A DNA stretch of 55,289 nt from Alkalilacustris brevis (GCF_003350345.1 NZ_QNVJ01000103.1:1-55289), one strand, 5' to 3'; positions 41,065-51,350 are shown, counted from the stretch's first letter. A program made the numbers and translations. The notes: generated by a model from the sequence alone, not told the origin.

Positions 41065-42459
41065 ATGACCGAAACCCGCACCGAATCCGACAGTTTCGGG
41101 CCGCTAGAGGTTCCCGCAGATCGTTACTGGGGCGCCCAGACCCAGCGGTCGATCCTGAACTTTCCCATCGGCTGGGAGCGCCAGCCCGTCGCCATCGTGC
41201 GCGCGCTCGGCGTCATCAAGAAGGCCTGCGCCGAGGCCAACATGGAAAGCGGCGCGCTGGACGACAAGCGCGGCAACGCGATCGCCGCGGCCGCGCAGGA
41301 GGTGCTGGAAGGCAAGCTTGACGATCACTTTCCGCTGGTGGTCTGGCAGACCGGCTCGGGCACGCAATCGAACATGAACGCCAACGAGGTGATCGCCAAC
41401 CGCGCCATCGAGATGCTGGGCGGCGTGATCGGCTCCAAGGATCCGGTGCATCCGAACGATCACTGCAACATGGGCCAGTCGTCGAACGACACCTTCCCCA
41501 CTGCCATGCATATTGCCACCGCCATGACCGCACGCGACGTGGTGCTGCCCGGGCTACAGAAGCTGCACGCCGCGCTCGAGGCGAAATCGCAGGCCTTCGC
41601 TGACATCATCAAGATCGGCCGCACACATACGCAAGACGCCACGCCACTGACGCTGGGGCAGGAGTTTTCAGGCTATGCGCATCAGGTCGCCATGGGCATC
41701 CGGCGCGTCAAGGCCGCGTTGCCCGCGATCCATGAGCTTGCGCAAGGCGGCACCGCCGTGGGCACCGGCCTGAACACCACCAAGGGCTGGGGCGAGGCGG
41801 TGGCGGCAAAGATGGCCGCGATCACCGGGCTGCCTTTCGTGACCGCGCCCAACAAGTTCGAGGCGCTGGCCGCCCATGATGCCATGGTCGAGATGTCGGG
41901 CGCGCTGCGCACGGTGGCCGCATCGCTGTTCAAGATCGCCAATGACATCCGGCTTCTGGGCTCGGGGCCGCGCTCGGGCCTGGGCGAGTTGATCCTGCCG
42001 GAAAACGAACCCGGATCGAGCATCATGCCGGGCAAGGTGAACCCGACGCAATGCGAGGCACTCACCCAGGTCTGCGCCCATGTGATGGGCAATGACGCGG
42101 CGGTGGGCTTTGCCGGCAGCCAGGGGCATTTCGAACTCAACGTCTACAAGCCGATGATGGCCTATAACGTGCTGCAATCCATGCAGCTTCTGGGCGACGC
42201 GGCGGTGGCCTTTACCGATAATTGTGTAAGCGGCATCGAGGCCAACACCACCCGGATCGAAAAGCTGATGCGCGAGTCGCTGATGCTGGTCACGGCGCTT
42301 GCGCCCACCATCGGCTATGACAACGCCACCACCGTGGCCAAGACCGCCCACAAGAACGGCACCACCCTGCGCGAAGAGGCGGTCAAGCTGGGCTTTGTCG
42401 ATGAGGAAACCTTCGACCGCGTGGTCCGCCCCGAACAGATGATCGGCCCGAAGGGCTGA
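41065..42459 (+). CDS. fumC: Fumarate hydratase class II
   Basis: The 464-residue protein carries the fumarase/aspartase signature [15 protein letters not shown], the substrate-site stretch [38 protein letters not shown] and the catalytic histidine in [16 protein letters not shown]. It hydrates fumarate to malate in the TCA cycle and needs no iron-sulfur cluster. The start at 41065 has the ribosome-binding site GAGGAGAG. Two small genes follow with a four-base gap and a four-base overlap, an arrangement I know as common in Rhodobacteraceae. Confidence 0.97.
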   Translation: MTETRTESDSFGPLEVPADRYWGAQTQRSILNFPIGWERQPVAIVRALGVIKKACAEANMESGALDDKRGNAIAAAAQEVLEGKLDDHFPLVVWQTGSGTQSNMNANEVIANRAIEMLGGVIGSKDPVHPNDHCNMGQSSNDTFPTAMHIATAMTARDVVLPGLQKLHAALEAKSQAFADIIKIGRTHTQDATPLTLGQEFSGYAHQVAMGIRRVKAALPAIHELAQGGTAVGTGLNTTKGWGEAVAAKMAAITGLPFVTAPNKFEALAAHDAMVEMSGALRTVAASLFKIANDIRLLGSGPRSGLGELILPENEPGSSIMPGKVNPTQCEALTQVCAHVMGNDAAVGFAGSQGHFELNVYKPMMAYNVLQSMQLLGDAAVAFTDNCVSGIEANTTRIEKLMRESLMLVTALAPTIGYDNATTVAKTAHKNGTTLREEAVKLGFVDEETFDRVVRPEQMIGPKG

Positions 42460-42463
42460 GGCG

Positions 42464-42646
42464 ATGGGCAAGCCGGTCAACCTGCGGCAGGCCCGAAAAC
42501 AACGCGCGCGCCTCGACCGGCGCGCGCAGGCCGATGCCAACGCAGCCCGGCACGGGCAAAGCCGCGCCAGCCGAGAGACCAGCGCGCAAGAGGCCGCAAA
42601 GCTCGCGCGCCATCTCGACGATCACAAGCTGGACGACGACTCATGA
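42464..42646 (+). CDS. DUF4169 family small basic protein
   Basis: The 60-residue protein begins MGKPVNLRQARKQRARLDRR and is strongly charged, with a positive N-terminal half and an acidic tail (LDDHKLDDDS). This is the DUF4169 pattern, a short helical protein of unknown function that is usually encoded right after fumC in this family. It starts four bases after the fumC stop and overlaps the next gene by four bases. Confidence 0.88.
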   Translation: MGKPVNLRQARKQRARLDRRAQADANAARHGQSRASRETSAQEAAKLARHLDDHKLDDDS

Positions 42647-42906
42647 GCGGCCGGCCCCTCAAGCGATCACTCACCTTGCGGGGCCACCGCACCAGCGTTT
42701 CGTTGGAAGAGGAATTCTGGCGCGCCTTTCGCGAGATTGCAGCGGCGCGCGACATGCCCATCAACGCGCTGGCCGCCGAGATCGACGCCGCGCGCGGGCT
42801 GGATGTCGGGCTGGCCTCGGCAATCCGTATCCATGTCCTGCGTCACTATCGCGATGGGCCGCAGGGCGGGGACGCCCCTGATCAGAATGCTTCCGGGCAA
42901 TCGTGA
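42643..42906 (+). CDS. Ribbon-helix-helix domain protein
   Basis: The 87-residue protein has the RHH pattern LTLRGHRTSVSLEEEFWRAF followed by REIAAARDMPINALAAEID and a short C-terminal helix with RIHVLRHYRDG. Such proteins bind DNA as dimers through the beta ribbon. The gene overlaps the DUF4169 gene by four bases. Its target is unknown; it may control the fumC operon or act elsewhere. It ends convergent with a secreted lyase-like gene 76 bases away. Confidence 0.85.
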   Translation: MSGRPLKRSLTLRGHRTSVSLEEEFWRAFREIAAARDMPINALAAEIDAARGLDVGLASAIRIHVLRHYRDGPQGGDAPDQNASGQS

Positions 42907-42982
42907 CTCACAGGGTCTGAGCCACGGGGCGCGAATCGCTGGGCAGGCTGGCAAAAGGGCCGCTGCCCGGTGCACCACGCGG

Positions 42983-43726
42983 TCACAAACTGATGCGCTG
43001 GCGTGTCACATTGGCGAAACAGGCCTGCTGAAGTGGCGTTTGCGCCCGGTCCGTCGCGGCAAGATAGCGGCTGATGAAGCTGCGGTAGACACCGTACATC
43101 ACCTGCTGGCGGGCGCTGTTTGAATCGATGTTCGGCCCGCGGTGATCGACCACCAGCCGCCCGTTGTGATAGGCGCGCAAAATGCCATCCGCCCCGCGCG
43201 ACCACCTGACATCGATCACCATATCCGTCCATCGCCCCCGGGGAATGGCCCCGAGCCGTTGCATGATCAGCGGCCGCTCCGGCGCCATCTTGTCGCCCTG
43301 CACCATCGCGGGGTTCGACAGGTCGAACTGCAAGTGCCCGTCGATAACCCCGAACGAGACCGAGGGCTTTCCATCGCCGCTTGGCTTGACCTCCCACAGG
43401 ATGAGGTTCGCGGGGCTGACATCGGCGAAATCCGAGGGCAGGAAGAACGACACGGTGTAGCGGTAGGTCTCGCCCTCGCGATTGTCCTGGGTTCTCTGGA
43501 GAAGCTGCGCGCGCTCGCGGTCAAAGCGGCAGTCGTCACGGTTGCAGGAATTGCCCGGCAGCGAGAAACAGGTCACCTCGGCGCCGCTCGGATGCCGAAA
43601 TTGCTGCTGCACGACGGGCCTGTGTTCGCGCTTGCCCGTAAAGTCGAGGCCGCCCAGCCCCTCCTGCGCCTGTGAGGGCAGCGGCGCCACGAGCGCGAAC
43701 GCCACTGCCAGAAAGATCGCTCGCAT
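42983..43726 (-). CDS. Secreted polysaccharide-lyase-like (heparin lyase I family) protein
   Basis: The 247-residue protein starts MRAIFLAVAFALVAPLPSQA, a Sec signal peptide, and the body fits the beta-jelly-roll fold of the polysaccharide lyase group: RYTVSFFLPSDFA, LILWEVKPSGDGKPSVSFGV, RGRWTDMVIDVRWS and DGILRAYHNGRLVVDHRGPN. Four cysteines lie in the first half (CFSLPGNSCNRDDC plus a later one). The start at 43726 has GGGAGGTG upstream; the longer frame adds a poor N-terminus. A secreted sugar-binding or lyase role is inferred from the fold; catalytic residues were not assigned. Confidence 0.65.
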   Translation of the reverse strand: MRAIFLAVAFALVAPLPSQAQEGLGGLDFTGKREHRPVVQQQFRHPSGAEVTCFSLPGNSCNRDDCRFDRERAQLLQRTQDNREGETYRYTVSFFLPSDFADVSPANLILWEVKPSGDGKPSVSFGVIDGHLQFDLSNPAMVQGDKMAPERPLIMQRLGAIPRGRWTDMVIDVRWSRGADGILRAYHNGRLVVDHRGPNIDSNSARQQVMYGVYRSFISRYLAATDRAQTPLQQACFANVTRQRISL

Positions 43727-44024
43727 GATTTCACCTCCCGCAAGCCCGTCCCGAAAGGTAACAAGATACCATGGGCCATTGCACGCCCCAAGCAGAACGA
43801 GCGTTGGCATCTGCCCGAAGGGTGCGGTGCCGGCGGCCTCTGGCAGGCGCCGCGTCTCAGGCACTTCTCAGGCGGAGCGATGCGGAGGTTCATGAAATGA
43901 TGTCGATTTCGGTTTTGCCGGTTCTGTTCTGAAAATGCCTACCACCTCCTTCCCGAGTTGCATTAGGTAGGTCCTGCCGGTCTTTCTCGGGGCGGCGCGG
44001 TCTGGTCCAGAAAAGAGGTTTCCG

Positions 44025-45464
44025 ATGCCCAATGTGCCCGTGATTCATCCGGTCATTCTTTGCGGTGGATCAGGCACGCGGCTCTGGCCTCTTTCGCGGC
44101 GCAGCTACCCCAAGCAGTTCATGCCGCTCATCGGCGAGACGACGCTCTTTCAGGCCAGCGCGCAGCGTGTCGCGGGCGCGGGCTTTGCGCCGCCGCTGGT
44201 CCTCACCAATTCCGATTTCCGCTTCATCGTGACCGAGCAGCTTACCACCCTGGGCATCGACCCAGGCGCCGTGCTGATCGAACCCGAGGGCCGCAACACC
44301 GCCCCCGCAGTGCTGGCCGCCGCGCTGTGGCTTTCGGCGCAGGAGCCGGATGCGCTGATGCTGGTCATGCCGTCGGATCATGTGGTGCCGGACGCCGCCG
44401 GTTTTCGCGAGGCCGTCGCCACCGGGGCCGATGCGGCGCGCGCGGGCCGACTTGTCACCTTCGGCATTCGGCCCGACCGGCCCGAGACCGGCTATGGCTA
44501 TCTTGAGCCTGAGGAGAACGGCGCCGCGCCATGGGCCGCGCGCCCGCTGGCCCGGTTCATCGAAAAGCCCGATGCCGCGCGCGCCGAAGCGATGCTTGCC
44601 GCCGGGCATTTCCTGTGGAACGCGGGCATCTTCCTGTTTTCCGCCCGCGCCATCATCGCGGCGTTCGAGGCCCATGCGCCCGCGCTGATCACCCCCGTGC
44701 GGCGCGCGGTGGAAGAGGCGCGGCCCGATCTGGGCTTTCTGCGCCTCGCGCCCGGCCCCTGGGCAGAGGTCGAGAACATTTCAATCGATTACGCGGTGAT
44801 GGAACGCGCGGGCAACCTTTCGGTCGTGCCGTTCCAGGGCGGCTGGTCCGACCTGGGCGACTGGCAGGCCGTCTGGCGCGAAACACCGCCCGATGCGGAC
44901 GGCGTGGCGCAGGCCGGGCCGGTCACCGCGCTGGAGTGTCGCGAAAGCCTCTTGCGCGCCGAATCCCCCGAACAGGAGCTGGTGGGCATCGGGCTGGACC
45001 ACATCATCGCCATCGCCATGCCCGATGCCGTGCTGGTGGCCGACCGCCGCCGCAGCCAGGAGGTCAAGGCCGCCGTCGCCACGCTGGCGGCCAGGGGCCG
45101 CCCACAGGCCACGCAACTGCCCGTCGATCACCGGCCCTGGGGCTGGTTCGAGGCCATCGCCAGCGGCAACCACTTTCAGGTTAAGCGCATCGTGGTGCAC
45201 CCCGGCGCCGCGCTCAGCCTGCAAAGCCATCACCACCGGGCCGAGCACTGGGTCGTCGTGACCGGCACCGCCCGCGTCACCATCGACGAGAAGGTGCATC
45301 TGCTCGGCGAGAACGACTCGATCTATGTGCCGCTTGGCGCGCGGCACCGGCTGGAAAATCCCGGCAAGATCGACATGGTGCTGATCGAGGTGCAGACCGG
45401 CAGCTACCTGGGTGAAGACGACATCATCCGCTATGATGACGCCTATGCGCGCAACACATCGTGA
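44025..45464 (+). CDS. manC: Mannose-1-phosphate guanylyltransferase / mannose-6-phosphate isomerase
   Basis: The 479-residue protein is a full-length bifunctional enzyme. The nucleotidyltransferase part has ILCGGSGTRLWPLSRRSYPKQ, MPSDHVVPDAAGFREAV and FIEKPDAARAEAML; the C-terminal cupin has HRPWGWFEAIASGNHFQVKR and the metal-binding SHHHRAEHW. It makes GDP-mannose for polysaccharide or glycan synthesis. No other sugar-nucleotide genes lie nearby, so the product polymer is unknown. The 298-base gap upstream shows no gene, only a small CCTAC...GTAGG inverted repeat. Confidence 0.95.
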   Translation: MPNVPVIHPVILCGGSGTRLWPLSRRSYPKQFMPLIGETTLFQASAQRVAGAGFAPPLVLTNSDFRFIVTEQLTTLGIDPGAVLIEPEGRNTAPAVLAAALWLSAQEPDALMLVMPSDHVVPDAAGFREAVATGADAARAGRLVTFGIRPDRPETGYGYLEPEENGAAPWAARPLARFIEKPDAARAEAMLAAGHFLWNAGIFLFSARAIIAAFEAHAPALITPVRRAVEEARPDLGFLRLAPGPWAEVENISIDYAVMERAGNLSVVPFQGGWSDLGDWQAVWRETPPDADGVAQAGPVTALECRESLLRAESPEQELVGIGLDHIIAIAMPDAVLVADRRRSQEVKAAVATLAARGRPQATQLPVDHRPWGWFEAIASGNHFQVKRIVVHPGAALSLQSHHHRAEHWVVVTGTARVTIDEKVHLLGENDSIYVPLGARHRLENPGKIDMVLIEVQTGSYLGEDDIIRYDDAYARNTS

Positions 45465-45616
45465 CAGCCCGCCTCGTCGGCGCACAGGGCAGGCATCGCC
45501 CCCTTGACGCCCCTTGACGCGGGCGGCGCAATCACCCAATGGGCGGCCATCCATGCAGCGGGGCCGCAGAACCCGCCCCGGCATGACAGACCCTCCGGCA
45601 AGACAGGCGCGCCGAC

Positions 45617-46702
45617 ATGAAGCTCGATGATTTCGATTTCGACCTGCCTGAGCGGCTGATCGCCACCCGCCCGGTGCGGCCCCGGCCCGCGGCGCGGCTG
45701 CTGGTGGCCGAAGGCGATGCGATCCGCGATGCCCATGTGCGCGATCTGCCCGCGATCCTGCGCCCAGGCGACCGGCTGGTGCTCAACAACACCCGCGTGA
45801 TCCCCGCGCGGCTGAGCGGGGTGCGGAAGCGCCCTGGCGCGACCGGCGCGCAGGTCGAACTTACCCTTACCGAACCCGAACCCGAGGGCGGCACCTGGGC
45901 GGCGCTGGCGCGGCCGCTGAAGAAGCTGCGCCCCGGCGACCGGCTGGAGTTTGCCGCCGGGCTGAGCGCCGAGGTGGTCGCCCGTGGTGCCGATCGGGCG
46001 ACGCTGCGCTTCAACCTTGCGGGCGGGGATTTCGATGCCGCGCTGGCGCAGGCCGGCGCGATGCCCCTGCCCCCCTATATCGCCGCGCGCCGCCCCGCCG
46101 ACGAACGCGACCGCGAGGATTACCAGACGGTGTTCGCCCGCTTACCCGGCGCGGTGGCCGCGCCCACGGCCTCGTTGCATTTCGACGAGGCGCTGCTGCA
46201 GGAGATGACCGCGCGCGGCATCGCCCTCACCGAGGTGACGCTGCATGTCGGCGCGGGCACCTTTCTGCCCGTCAAGGTCGAGGATGTGACCACCCACCGG
46301 ATGCACGCCGAATGGGGCGAGGTCAGCACGCAGGCCGCCGCCGAGATCAACGCCACCCGCGCAGCCGGCGGGCGGGTCATCCCGGTGGGCACCACCGCCC
46401 TGCGCCTGATCGAAAGCGCGGCCGATCCGGAAACCGGCCATGTCGCCCCCTGGCAGGGCGAGACCGACATCTTCATCTACCCCGGCTACCGCTTCCGCGT
46501 GACCGACGCGCTGATGACGAATTTTCACCTGCCGCGCTCGACACTGCTGATGCTGGTCTCGGCGCTGATGGGGCGCAACCGGATCATGGCGATCTATCGC
46601 CATGCCATTGCGCAGGGCTATCGCTTCTTTTCCTACGGGGATTCGTCGCTGCTGGTGCCGGACCGGACCGCAGGGGTCGCAAACAGCCGCGACAGTGCCT
46701 AA
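45617..46702 (+). CDS. queA: S-adenosylmethionine:tRNA ribosyltransferase-isomerase
   Basis: The 361-residue protein begins [20 protein letters not shown] and has the QueA blocks [57 protein letters not shown] and ITVG-equivalent [14 protein letters not shown]. It adds the cyclopentene ring precursor to preQ1 in tRNA during queuosine synthesis. Length and ending are normal for the family. No other queuosine gene is adjacent. Confidence 0.96.
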   Translation: MKLDDFDFDLPERLIATRPVRPRPAARLLVAEGDAIRDAHVRDLPAILRPGDRLVLNNTRVIPARLSGVRKRPGATGAQVELTLTEPEPEGGTWAALARPLKKLRPGDRLEFAAGLSAEVVARGADRATLRFNLAGGDFDAALAQAGAMPLPPYIAARRPADERDREDYQTVFARLPGAVAAPTASLHFDEALLQEMTARGIALTEVTLHVGAGTFLPVKVEDVTTHRMHAEWGEVSTQAAAEINATRAAGGRVIPVGTTALRLIESAADPETGHVAPWQGETDIFIYPGYRFRVTDALMTNFHLPRSTLLMLVSALMGRNRIMAIYRHAIAQGYRFFSYGDSSLLVPDRTAGVANSRDSA

Positions 46703-46747
46703 CCTTCCGGAACAGGCTTTGCGCGCACACGGGCTACAGGTGATTTG

Positions 46748-48034
46748 ATGTTACAGGTACTGGGAACCTCCTGGGCGCTTCTGCTGGGGATTGGCCTGCT
46801 GATGGTGGGCAATGGTGTGCAGGGCACGCTGCTGGGTATTCGCGGCTCGATCGAGGGGTTCACCACCTTTCAGCTCTCGGTGATCATGTCGGCCTATTTC
46901 GTGGGGTTCCTGGGCGGCTCGCGGCTGGCGCCGGAACTGATTCGGCGGGTGGGGCATGTGCGGGTGTTCGCCGCGCTGGGCTCGCTGATCTCGGCGCTGC
47001 TGGTGCTTTATGCGGCGGTGCCCGACTGGGTCGCCTGGACGCTGATGCGCATACTGATCGGCTTTTGCTTTTCCGGGGTCTATGTCACTGCAGAAAGCTG
47101 GCTCAACAATGCCGCCACGAATGAGACCCGCGGCAAGACGCTTTCGCTTTACATGATCGTGCAGATGCTGGGCATCATCACCGCGCAGGGGCTGATGAAC
47201 GTGGCCGACCCGGCAGGGTTCACGCTGTTCATCATCCCCTCGGTGCTGGTGTCGCTGGCCTTCACGCCGATCCTTCTGTCGATCTCGCCCGCGCCGGTGT
47301 TCGACACCACCAAGCCGATGAGCTTTCGCAAGCTTTTCGAGGTCTCGCCGCTGGGCTGCATAGGCATGTTCCTGATGGGCGGGGTCTATGCCGCGCTCTT
47401 TGGCATGGCGGCGGTCTGGGGCACGATGGCGGGGCTGTTGGTGTTCGAGATATCGATGTTCATCGCGATGATCTTTACCGGCGGGCTGGTGTTCCAGTAT
47501 CCGATCGGCTGGATCTCGGATCGGATGGACCGGCGCAAGCTGATCGCCATTTCGGCCGGGATCTGCGGCGCCGTCGCGCTTGTGGCAACGGTGTTCCCGC
47601 TGGGGTTCTATGCCCTGCTGGTGGCCGGGCTGCTGATCGGCGGGATTGCCAATCCGCTCTATTCGCTGCTGCTGGCCTATACCAGCGACTACCTTGACCG
47701 CGAAGACATGGCCTCGGCCTCGGGGGGGCTTTTGTTCATCAACGGGCTGGGCGCGATCGCCGGGCCGCTGATCACCGGCTGGATCATGGGCATCGTCGGG
47801 CCTTCGGGCTTTTTCCTCTATATCACGTTTCTGACGGTGCTGGTTTCGGCCTATGCGTTTTATCGCATGACGCGGCGAGCCGCCCCCAGCACGGCGGACA
47901 CCGGGGCCTACACGGTCTTTACCCCCGCGGCCTCGGCGCTGGCGATGGAAGCCGCCTATGAGGCCGCGCAGGAGGGCGAGTCCACCGCGGACCCCGACCA
48001 GCCGGCAGACGGACGCGAAGGCGGACAGGGCTGA
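46748..48034 (+). CDS. MFS transporter (YcaD-like)
   Basis: The 428-residue protein has about 12 hydrophobic segments, with the MFS loop motif GFLGGSRLAPELIRRVGHVR between the second and third segments and YPIGWISDRMDRRKL between the eighth and ninth. The pattern matches the YcaD group of the major facilitator family. The TTG codon just before the ATG is not needed as a start. The substrate is unknown. The C-terminal 35 residues are hydrophilic and probably disordered. Confidence 0.88.
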   Translation: MLQVLGTSWALLLGIGLLMVGNGVQGTLLGIRGSIEGFTTFQLSVIMSAYFVGFLGGSRLAPELIRRVGHVRVFAALGSLISALLVLYAAVPDWVAWTLMRILIGFCFSGVYVTAESWLNNAATNETRGKTLSLYMIVQMLGIITAQGLMNVADPAGFTLFIIPSVLVSLAFTPILLSISPAPVFDTTKPMSFRKLFEVSPLGCIGMFLMGGVYAALFGMAAVWGTMAGLLVFEISMFIAMIFTGGLVFQYPIGWISDRMDRRKLIAISAGICGAVALVATVFPLGFYALLVAGLLIGGIANPLYSLLLAYTSDYLDREDMASASGGLLFINGLGAIAGPLITGWIMGIVGPSGFFLYITFLTVLVSAYAFYRMTRRAAPSTADTGAYTVFTPAASALAMEAAYEAAQEGESTADPDQPADGREGGQG

Positions 48035-48528
48035 GGGGCTGAGGGGCCGCGGGGTTACATGGCAATCCTACCCGTTTTGATGGGGGCGCATCCGGTCGTT
48101 TGCAAAAGAACATTGCAGTTGGGGGCTGCGCCATTCTGATCGACGTCAACCTGGAGCTCCGTTGCCGTCATGTCTTGCGCGGAATCAAGGGCGTCAGCCC
48201 GCCGCGCATCGCCGGGCCGCCCCTCGGCACGGCGATTTGGCCGACACAGGCGCAACACACTGACCTTGCGCGGACTTGGCAGGCATAAAGTGCGGCTCCT
48301 TATCCGTTGCATCGCCGCACCGCGGCCCGACGCTGCGTGGCTACGTTCGGTCTGCCAAAGGCCGGCTCCATCCGCAAAGCGACCCTCAAAGTCGGAAGGA
48401 TGGCGCCTGCGGCGGGGGCATGATCCGTTGGCCGGATTGCCGTTCTCATACCCGCGCCGCATCACCCAATTGAAAAAGGCGGCGCATCGCGCGCCGCCCC
48501 TCTCATTTTCTTCCGGTTGACCCGAGGC
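48035..48528. other. 494-base intergenic region without a recognisable gene
   Basis: Between the convergent MFS and aroG genes I see no gene with codon use like its neighbours. The open frames here are short and compositionally noisy, GC falls somewhat, and a stretch around 48100-48300 may be decayed coding DNA of unknown origin. The end of the region carries the aroG terminator. Confidence 0.6.
48473..48498 (-). terminator. Rho-independent terminator of the class II DAHP synthase gene
   Basis: On the minus strand GGCGGCGC-GCGAT-GCGCCGCC (48498-48478) forms an eight-base-pair GC stem with a five-base loop, followed at once by TTTTT (48477-48473). It lies about 31 bases after the aroG stop. 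This is the clearest intrinsic terminator in the window. Confidence 0.88.
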
Positions 48529-49899
48529 TCAGCCGGTCTGCGCCGCCAGGGCCGTGCGCCGGTCCGACAGTTCCTCCGCCACGAGAAAGGCCAGCTCCAG
48601 CGACTGGCTGGCATTCAGGCGCGGGTCGCAGGCGGTGTGGTAGCGGTCGGACAGGTCCTCGTCGGTAACAGCCCTCACGCCGCCGGTGCATTCGGTGACA
48701 TCCTGGCCCGTCATCTCGAAATGCACGCCGCCGGGGATCGTGCCCTCGGCCTTGTGGACGGCGAAGAATTCGCGCACCTCGCGCAGCACCGCATCGAAAG
48801 GCCGGGTCTTGAAGCCCGAGGGCGACTTGACCGTGTTGCCGTGCATCGGGTCGCAGACCCAGAGCACCTCGGCCCCTTCCTCGCGCACGGTGTTGATCAG
48901 GCGCGGCAGGTGGTCGCCCGCGTTGCCTGCCCCGAACCGCGCGACCAGGGTCAGCCGCCCCGGCTCGTTCTCGGGGTTGAGCGTGGCCATCAGCCGCTTG
49001 AGATCGTCAGTGTCGATCGAAGGGCCGCATTTCAGGCCGATCGGGTTCTGCACGCCGCGGCAGAATTCGACATGCGCGCCATCTGGCTGGCGGGTGCGGT
49101 CGCCGATCCAGATCATGTGCCCGGTGCCCGCCACCGGCAGCCCGGTGGTGGAATCGACGCGGCACAGCGCCTCTTCGTATTCCAGCAACAGCGCCTCGTG
49201 GCTGGTGTAGAACTCCACCGAGGAAAGCTCGGGCGCGGTCTGGCCGGTCACGCCGGCGGCCTCCATGAAGGCCAGCGCGTCCGAGATCCGGTCTGTCAGC
49301 GCGCGGTAGCGCTCGGCCTTGTCACCCTCGGCAAAGCCCAGCGTCCAGGCGTGCACGCGGTGGATATCGGCAAACCCGCCGGTAGAGAACGCCCGCAGCA
49401 GGTTCAGCGAGGCCGCCGCCTGGGTATAGGCCTGCAACATGCGCGCCGGGTCGGGCGTGCGCGCCTCGGGCGTGAACTCGAACCCGTTGATGATGTCGCC
49501 CTTGTAGCTGGGCAGTTCCACATCGCCCACCTTCTCGGTCGGGGCCGAGCGCGGCTTGGCAAACTGCCCGGCGATCCGGCCGACCTTGACCACCGGCACC
49601 TTGGCGCCGAAGGTCAGCACCACCGCCATCTGCAGCAGCAGGCGGAACGTGTCGCGGATGTTGTCGGCGCTGAATTCGCCGAAACTTTCGGCGCAGTCGC
49701 CGCCCTGCAGCAGGAACGCCTCGCCCCGCGCGGCGGCGCCCAGCTGGCGCTTGAGGCGTCGCACCTCGCCGGCAAAGACCAGCGGCGGATACTTCGCAAG
49801 CTGTGCCTCGACAGCGGCCAGCGCCGCGGCGTCGGGATAATCGGGCATCTGGATCCTGGGCTTGGCTCTCCAGTCCGACTTGCTCCAGCCTTGGGTCAT
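48529..49899 (-). CDS. aroG: Class II 3-deoxy-7-phosphoheptulonate (DAHP) synthase
   Basis: The 456-residue protein is a plant/Mycobacterium-type DAHP synthase: [29 protein letters not shown] with the metal cysteine, [27 protein letters not shown], and [20 protein letters not shown]. It condenses phosphoenolpyruvate and erythrose 4-phosphate as the first step of the shikimate pathway. The length is usual for class II enzymes. It is followed by a strong terminator and preceded by a 224-base gap containing a repeat. Confidence 0.96.
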   Translation of the reverse strand: MTQGWSKSDWRAKPRIQMPDYPDAAALAAVEAQLAKYPPLVFAGEVRRLKRQLGAAARGEAFLLQGGDCAESFGEFSADNIRDTFRLLLQMAVVLTFGAKVPVVKVGRIAGQFAKPRSAPTEKVGDVELPSYKGDIINGFEFTPEARTPDPARMLQAYTQAAASLNLLRAFSTGGFADIHRVHAWTLGFAEGDKAERYRALTDRISDALAFMEAAGVTGQTAPELSSVEFYTSHEALLLEYEEALCRVDSTTGLPVAGTGHMIWIGDRTRQPDGAHVEFCRGVQNPIGLKCGPSIDTDDLKRLMATLNPENEPGRLTLVARFGAGNAGDHLPRLINTVREEGAEVLWVCDPMHGNTVKSPSGFKTRPFDAVLREVREFFAVHKAEGTIPGGVHFEMTGQDVTECTGGVRAVTDEDLSDRYHTACDPRLNASQSLELAFLVAEELSDRRTALAAQTG

Positions 49900-50088
49900 C
49901 TTGCTTCTCCGGGTTGGCGATCCTCAGCCGCGCCATAGGCGGCATCGCGTCGCTTATAGGCAAGCGGGGGCGGGCTTGCAAATCGCGATTGCCCCGGCAG
50001 GGCGGGCGCAATGTGAAGATCATGAAGACCTTTGCAGAACACGGCCTGAGAAGTAGTGGCCCGAGGGCAGCGCCTGCCGGGGGGGGCA

Positions 50089-50119
50089 GGCAGGCGCTGC
50101 CCGGCGTTGCCGCCGGGCG
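50089..50119 (+). repeat. 31-base block identical to 27193-27223, second copy of a shared element
   Basis: This block is the same over 31 bases as the one after preA. Upstream of it, AAGACCTTTGCAGAACACGGCC (split in two here: AAGACCTTTGCAGAA then CACGGCC, 50025-50046) also matches 27002-27023. The element sits between aroG and the 3' end of the fliM-like gene. It may be a decayed insertion sequence or a small repeat family. Confidence 0.75.
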
Positions 50120-50123
50120 TGGT

Positions 50124-51350
50124 TCAGCCCTCGCCAGCCGGAAGGGGGGCCAGGCGCGGAACGGAGGCTGCCGGCCCGTCGCCACCGGAGGGCACGGCCG
50201 CCGAGGGCGCGGCTGCCGTGTCCGCCGGTGCGATGCCCGCCGCAATGCCCCCCGCAGGCAACGGCGCCTGAGCAGGCACTCCGAGCGGATCGGCGACGTG
50301 CGTGGCGCAAGAGCCCGACATTGCCCCCGGTTCTGCTGCCACCTGCGCAGGCGCAACCTCCCTGGCCCCGCCGCCCGGCAGCCCCCCCTCGCCGCCCTGC
50401 GCGAGATCGCCCAGCCGGAGGGCGCGAAATCCCCGGCTCTGGCCAAGGCGGCCCAGGGCCACCTGCCGCCCGCCCGCCGCGTGCAGCGACACACGGTCGA
50501 TCCGGGCCAGCGGCAGGGCGAACACATCGCCGGGGCGCCAGTTTATCACCCGTGACAGGGCCACACGGGGCCGGGCCAGCACCGCACAAAGCCGCGCCGG
50601 GCTGGCCATCACCACCTGTTCCATTGCCGCTTGCCAGTCCCGCGCCGGGTCGCCCGGAGCATCGCCCGCGCCTGCCCCCGCGGCCGGGTGGCCGCTGTCG
50701 CCAATGGCGGCGGGGCGGCCGGCAGCGCCCTGGCGCGAGCGCGGCAGCGCAAGCAGCACCTTGCCGCTGCGCTGCCCCTCGCCCAGCGTGACCTCGATCA
50801 CGAAGCTGCGATAGGCGATGTCTTCCAGCAACAGCCCGAGCGTGCGCGGCTCTTCCAGGAACGAGGCATACCGATACCCGCCCGCCCAACCGAGTTCCTC
50901 GCCCCGCGACAGCAGGCGCTCGAACTCGCGCATGGACCGGTCGACCAGGCCCGCCGACATGGCCGCATCGGTGCGTGTCGGGCGGCGGGGCTGAGCCAGA
51001 ACCGGGTGCACCGCGCCGGTGGTCTGCTGTTGCACCACCCCCTCGACCAGCTGCGGCGACCAGGCCATCAGCCCCAGGTCATCGCCCGGACCCTCAAGCA
51101 CCGCAAGCAGCGCACCGGCCTCGGGCAGATCGAGCAGTTCGGCCAGCGAAAGTTCGGCATGTTCGGTGATGTCATCGACCGTGAGCAGCAGGCCGATCTC
51201 GTTCTGCCCGGCGCGGGCAAGGGCACGGCGCAGGGCGCGCGGCACGGTATGCGCCCCCTGTGCAAGGGATGCCTGCGCCTCCGCTTCCCCCTGCTCCCGA
51301 CGCCCGGCCTTGCGCCGCAAGACGCTATCGGTGCGCGCCATCTGTGCCAT
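50124..51350 (-). CDS. FliM/FliN-family flagellar-motor-like protein
   Basis: The 408-residue protein has a FliM-like middle region (LLAVLEGPGDDLGLMAWSPQ, VDRSMREFERLLSRGEELG) and a C-terminal SpoA-type domain (LCAVLARPRVALSRVINW, GDVFALPLARIDRVSLHA). The last ~80 residues are Ala/Pro/Gly-rich and probably disordered. FliM and FliN form the motor switch ring that binds CheY-P. No other flagellar gene is in the window, so this may be an extra paralogue rather than the main switch protein. It lies 142 bases downstream of a sensor-kinase operon on the same strand. Confidence 0.8.
   Translation of the reverse strand: MAQMARTDSVLRRKAGRREQGEAEAQASLAQGAHTVPRALRRALARAGQNEIGLLLTVDDITEHAELSLAELLDLPEAGALLAVLEGPGDDLGLMAWSPQLVEGVVQQQTTGAVHPVLAQPRRPTRTDAAMSAGLVDRSMREFERLLSRGEELGWAGGYRYASFLEEPRTLGLLLEDIAYRSFVIEVTLGEGQRSGKVLLALPRSRQGAAGRPAAIGDSGHPAAGAGAGDAPGDPARDWQAAMEQVVMASPARLCAVLARPRVALSRVINWRPGDVFALPLARIDRVSLHAAGGRQVALGRLGQSRGFRALRLGDLAQGGEGGLPGGGAREVAPAQVAAEPGAMSGSCATHVADPLGVPAQAPLPAGGIAAGIAPADTAAAPSAAVPSGGDGPAASVPRLAPLPAGEG

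Noticed and set aside
43938-43972. A hairpin upstream of manC as a terminator or riboswitch
   Set aside because: Only five base pairs match and no known aptamer pattern is present.
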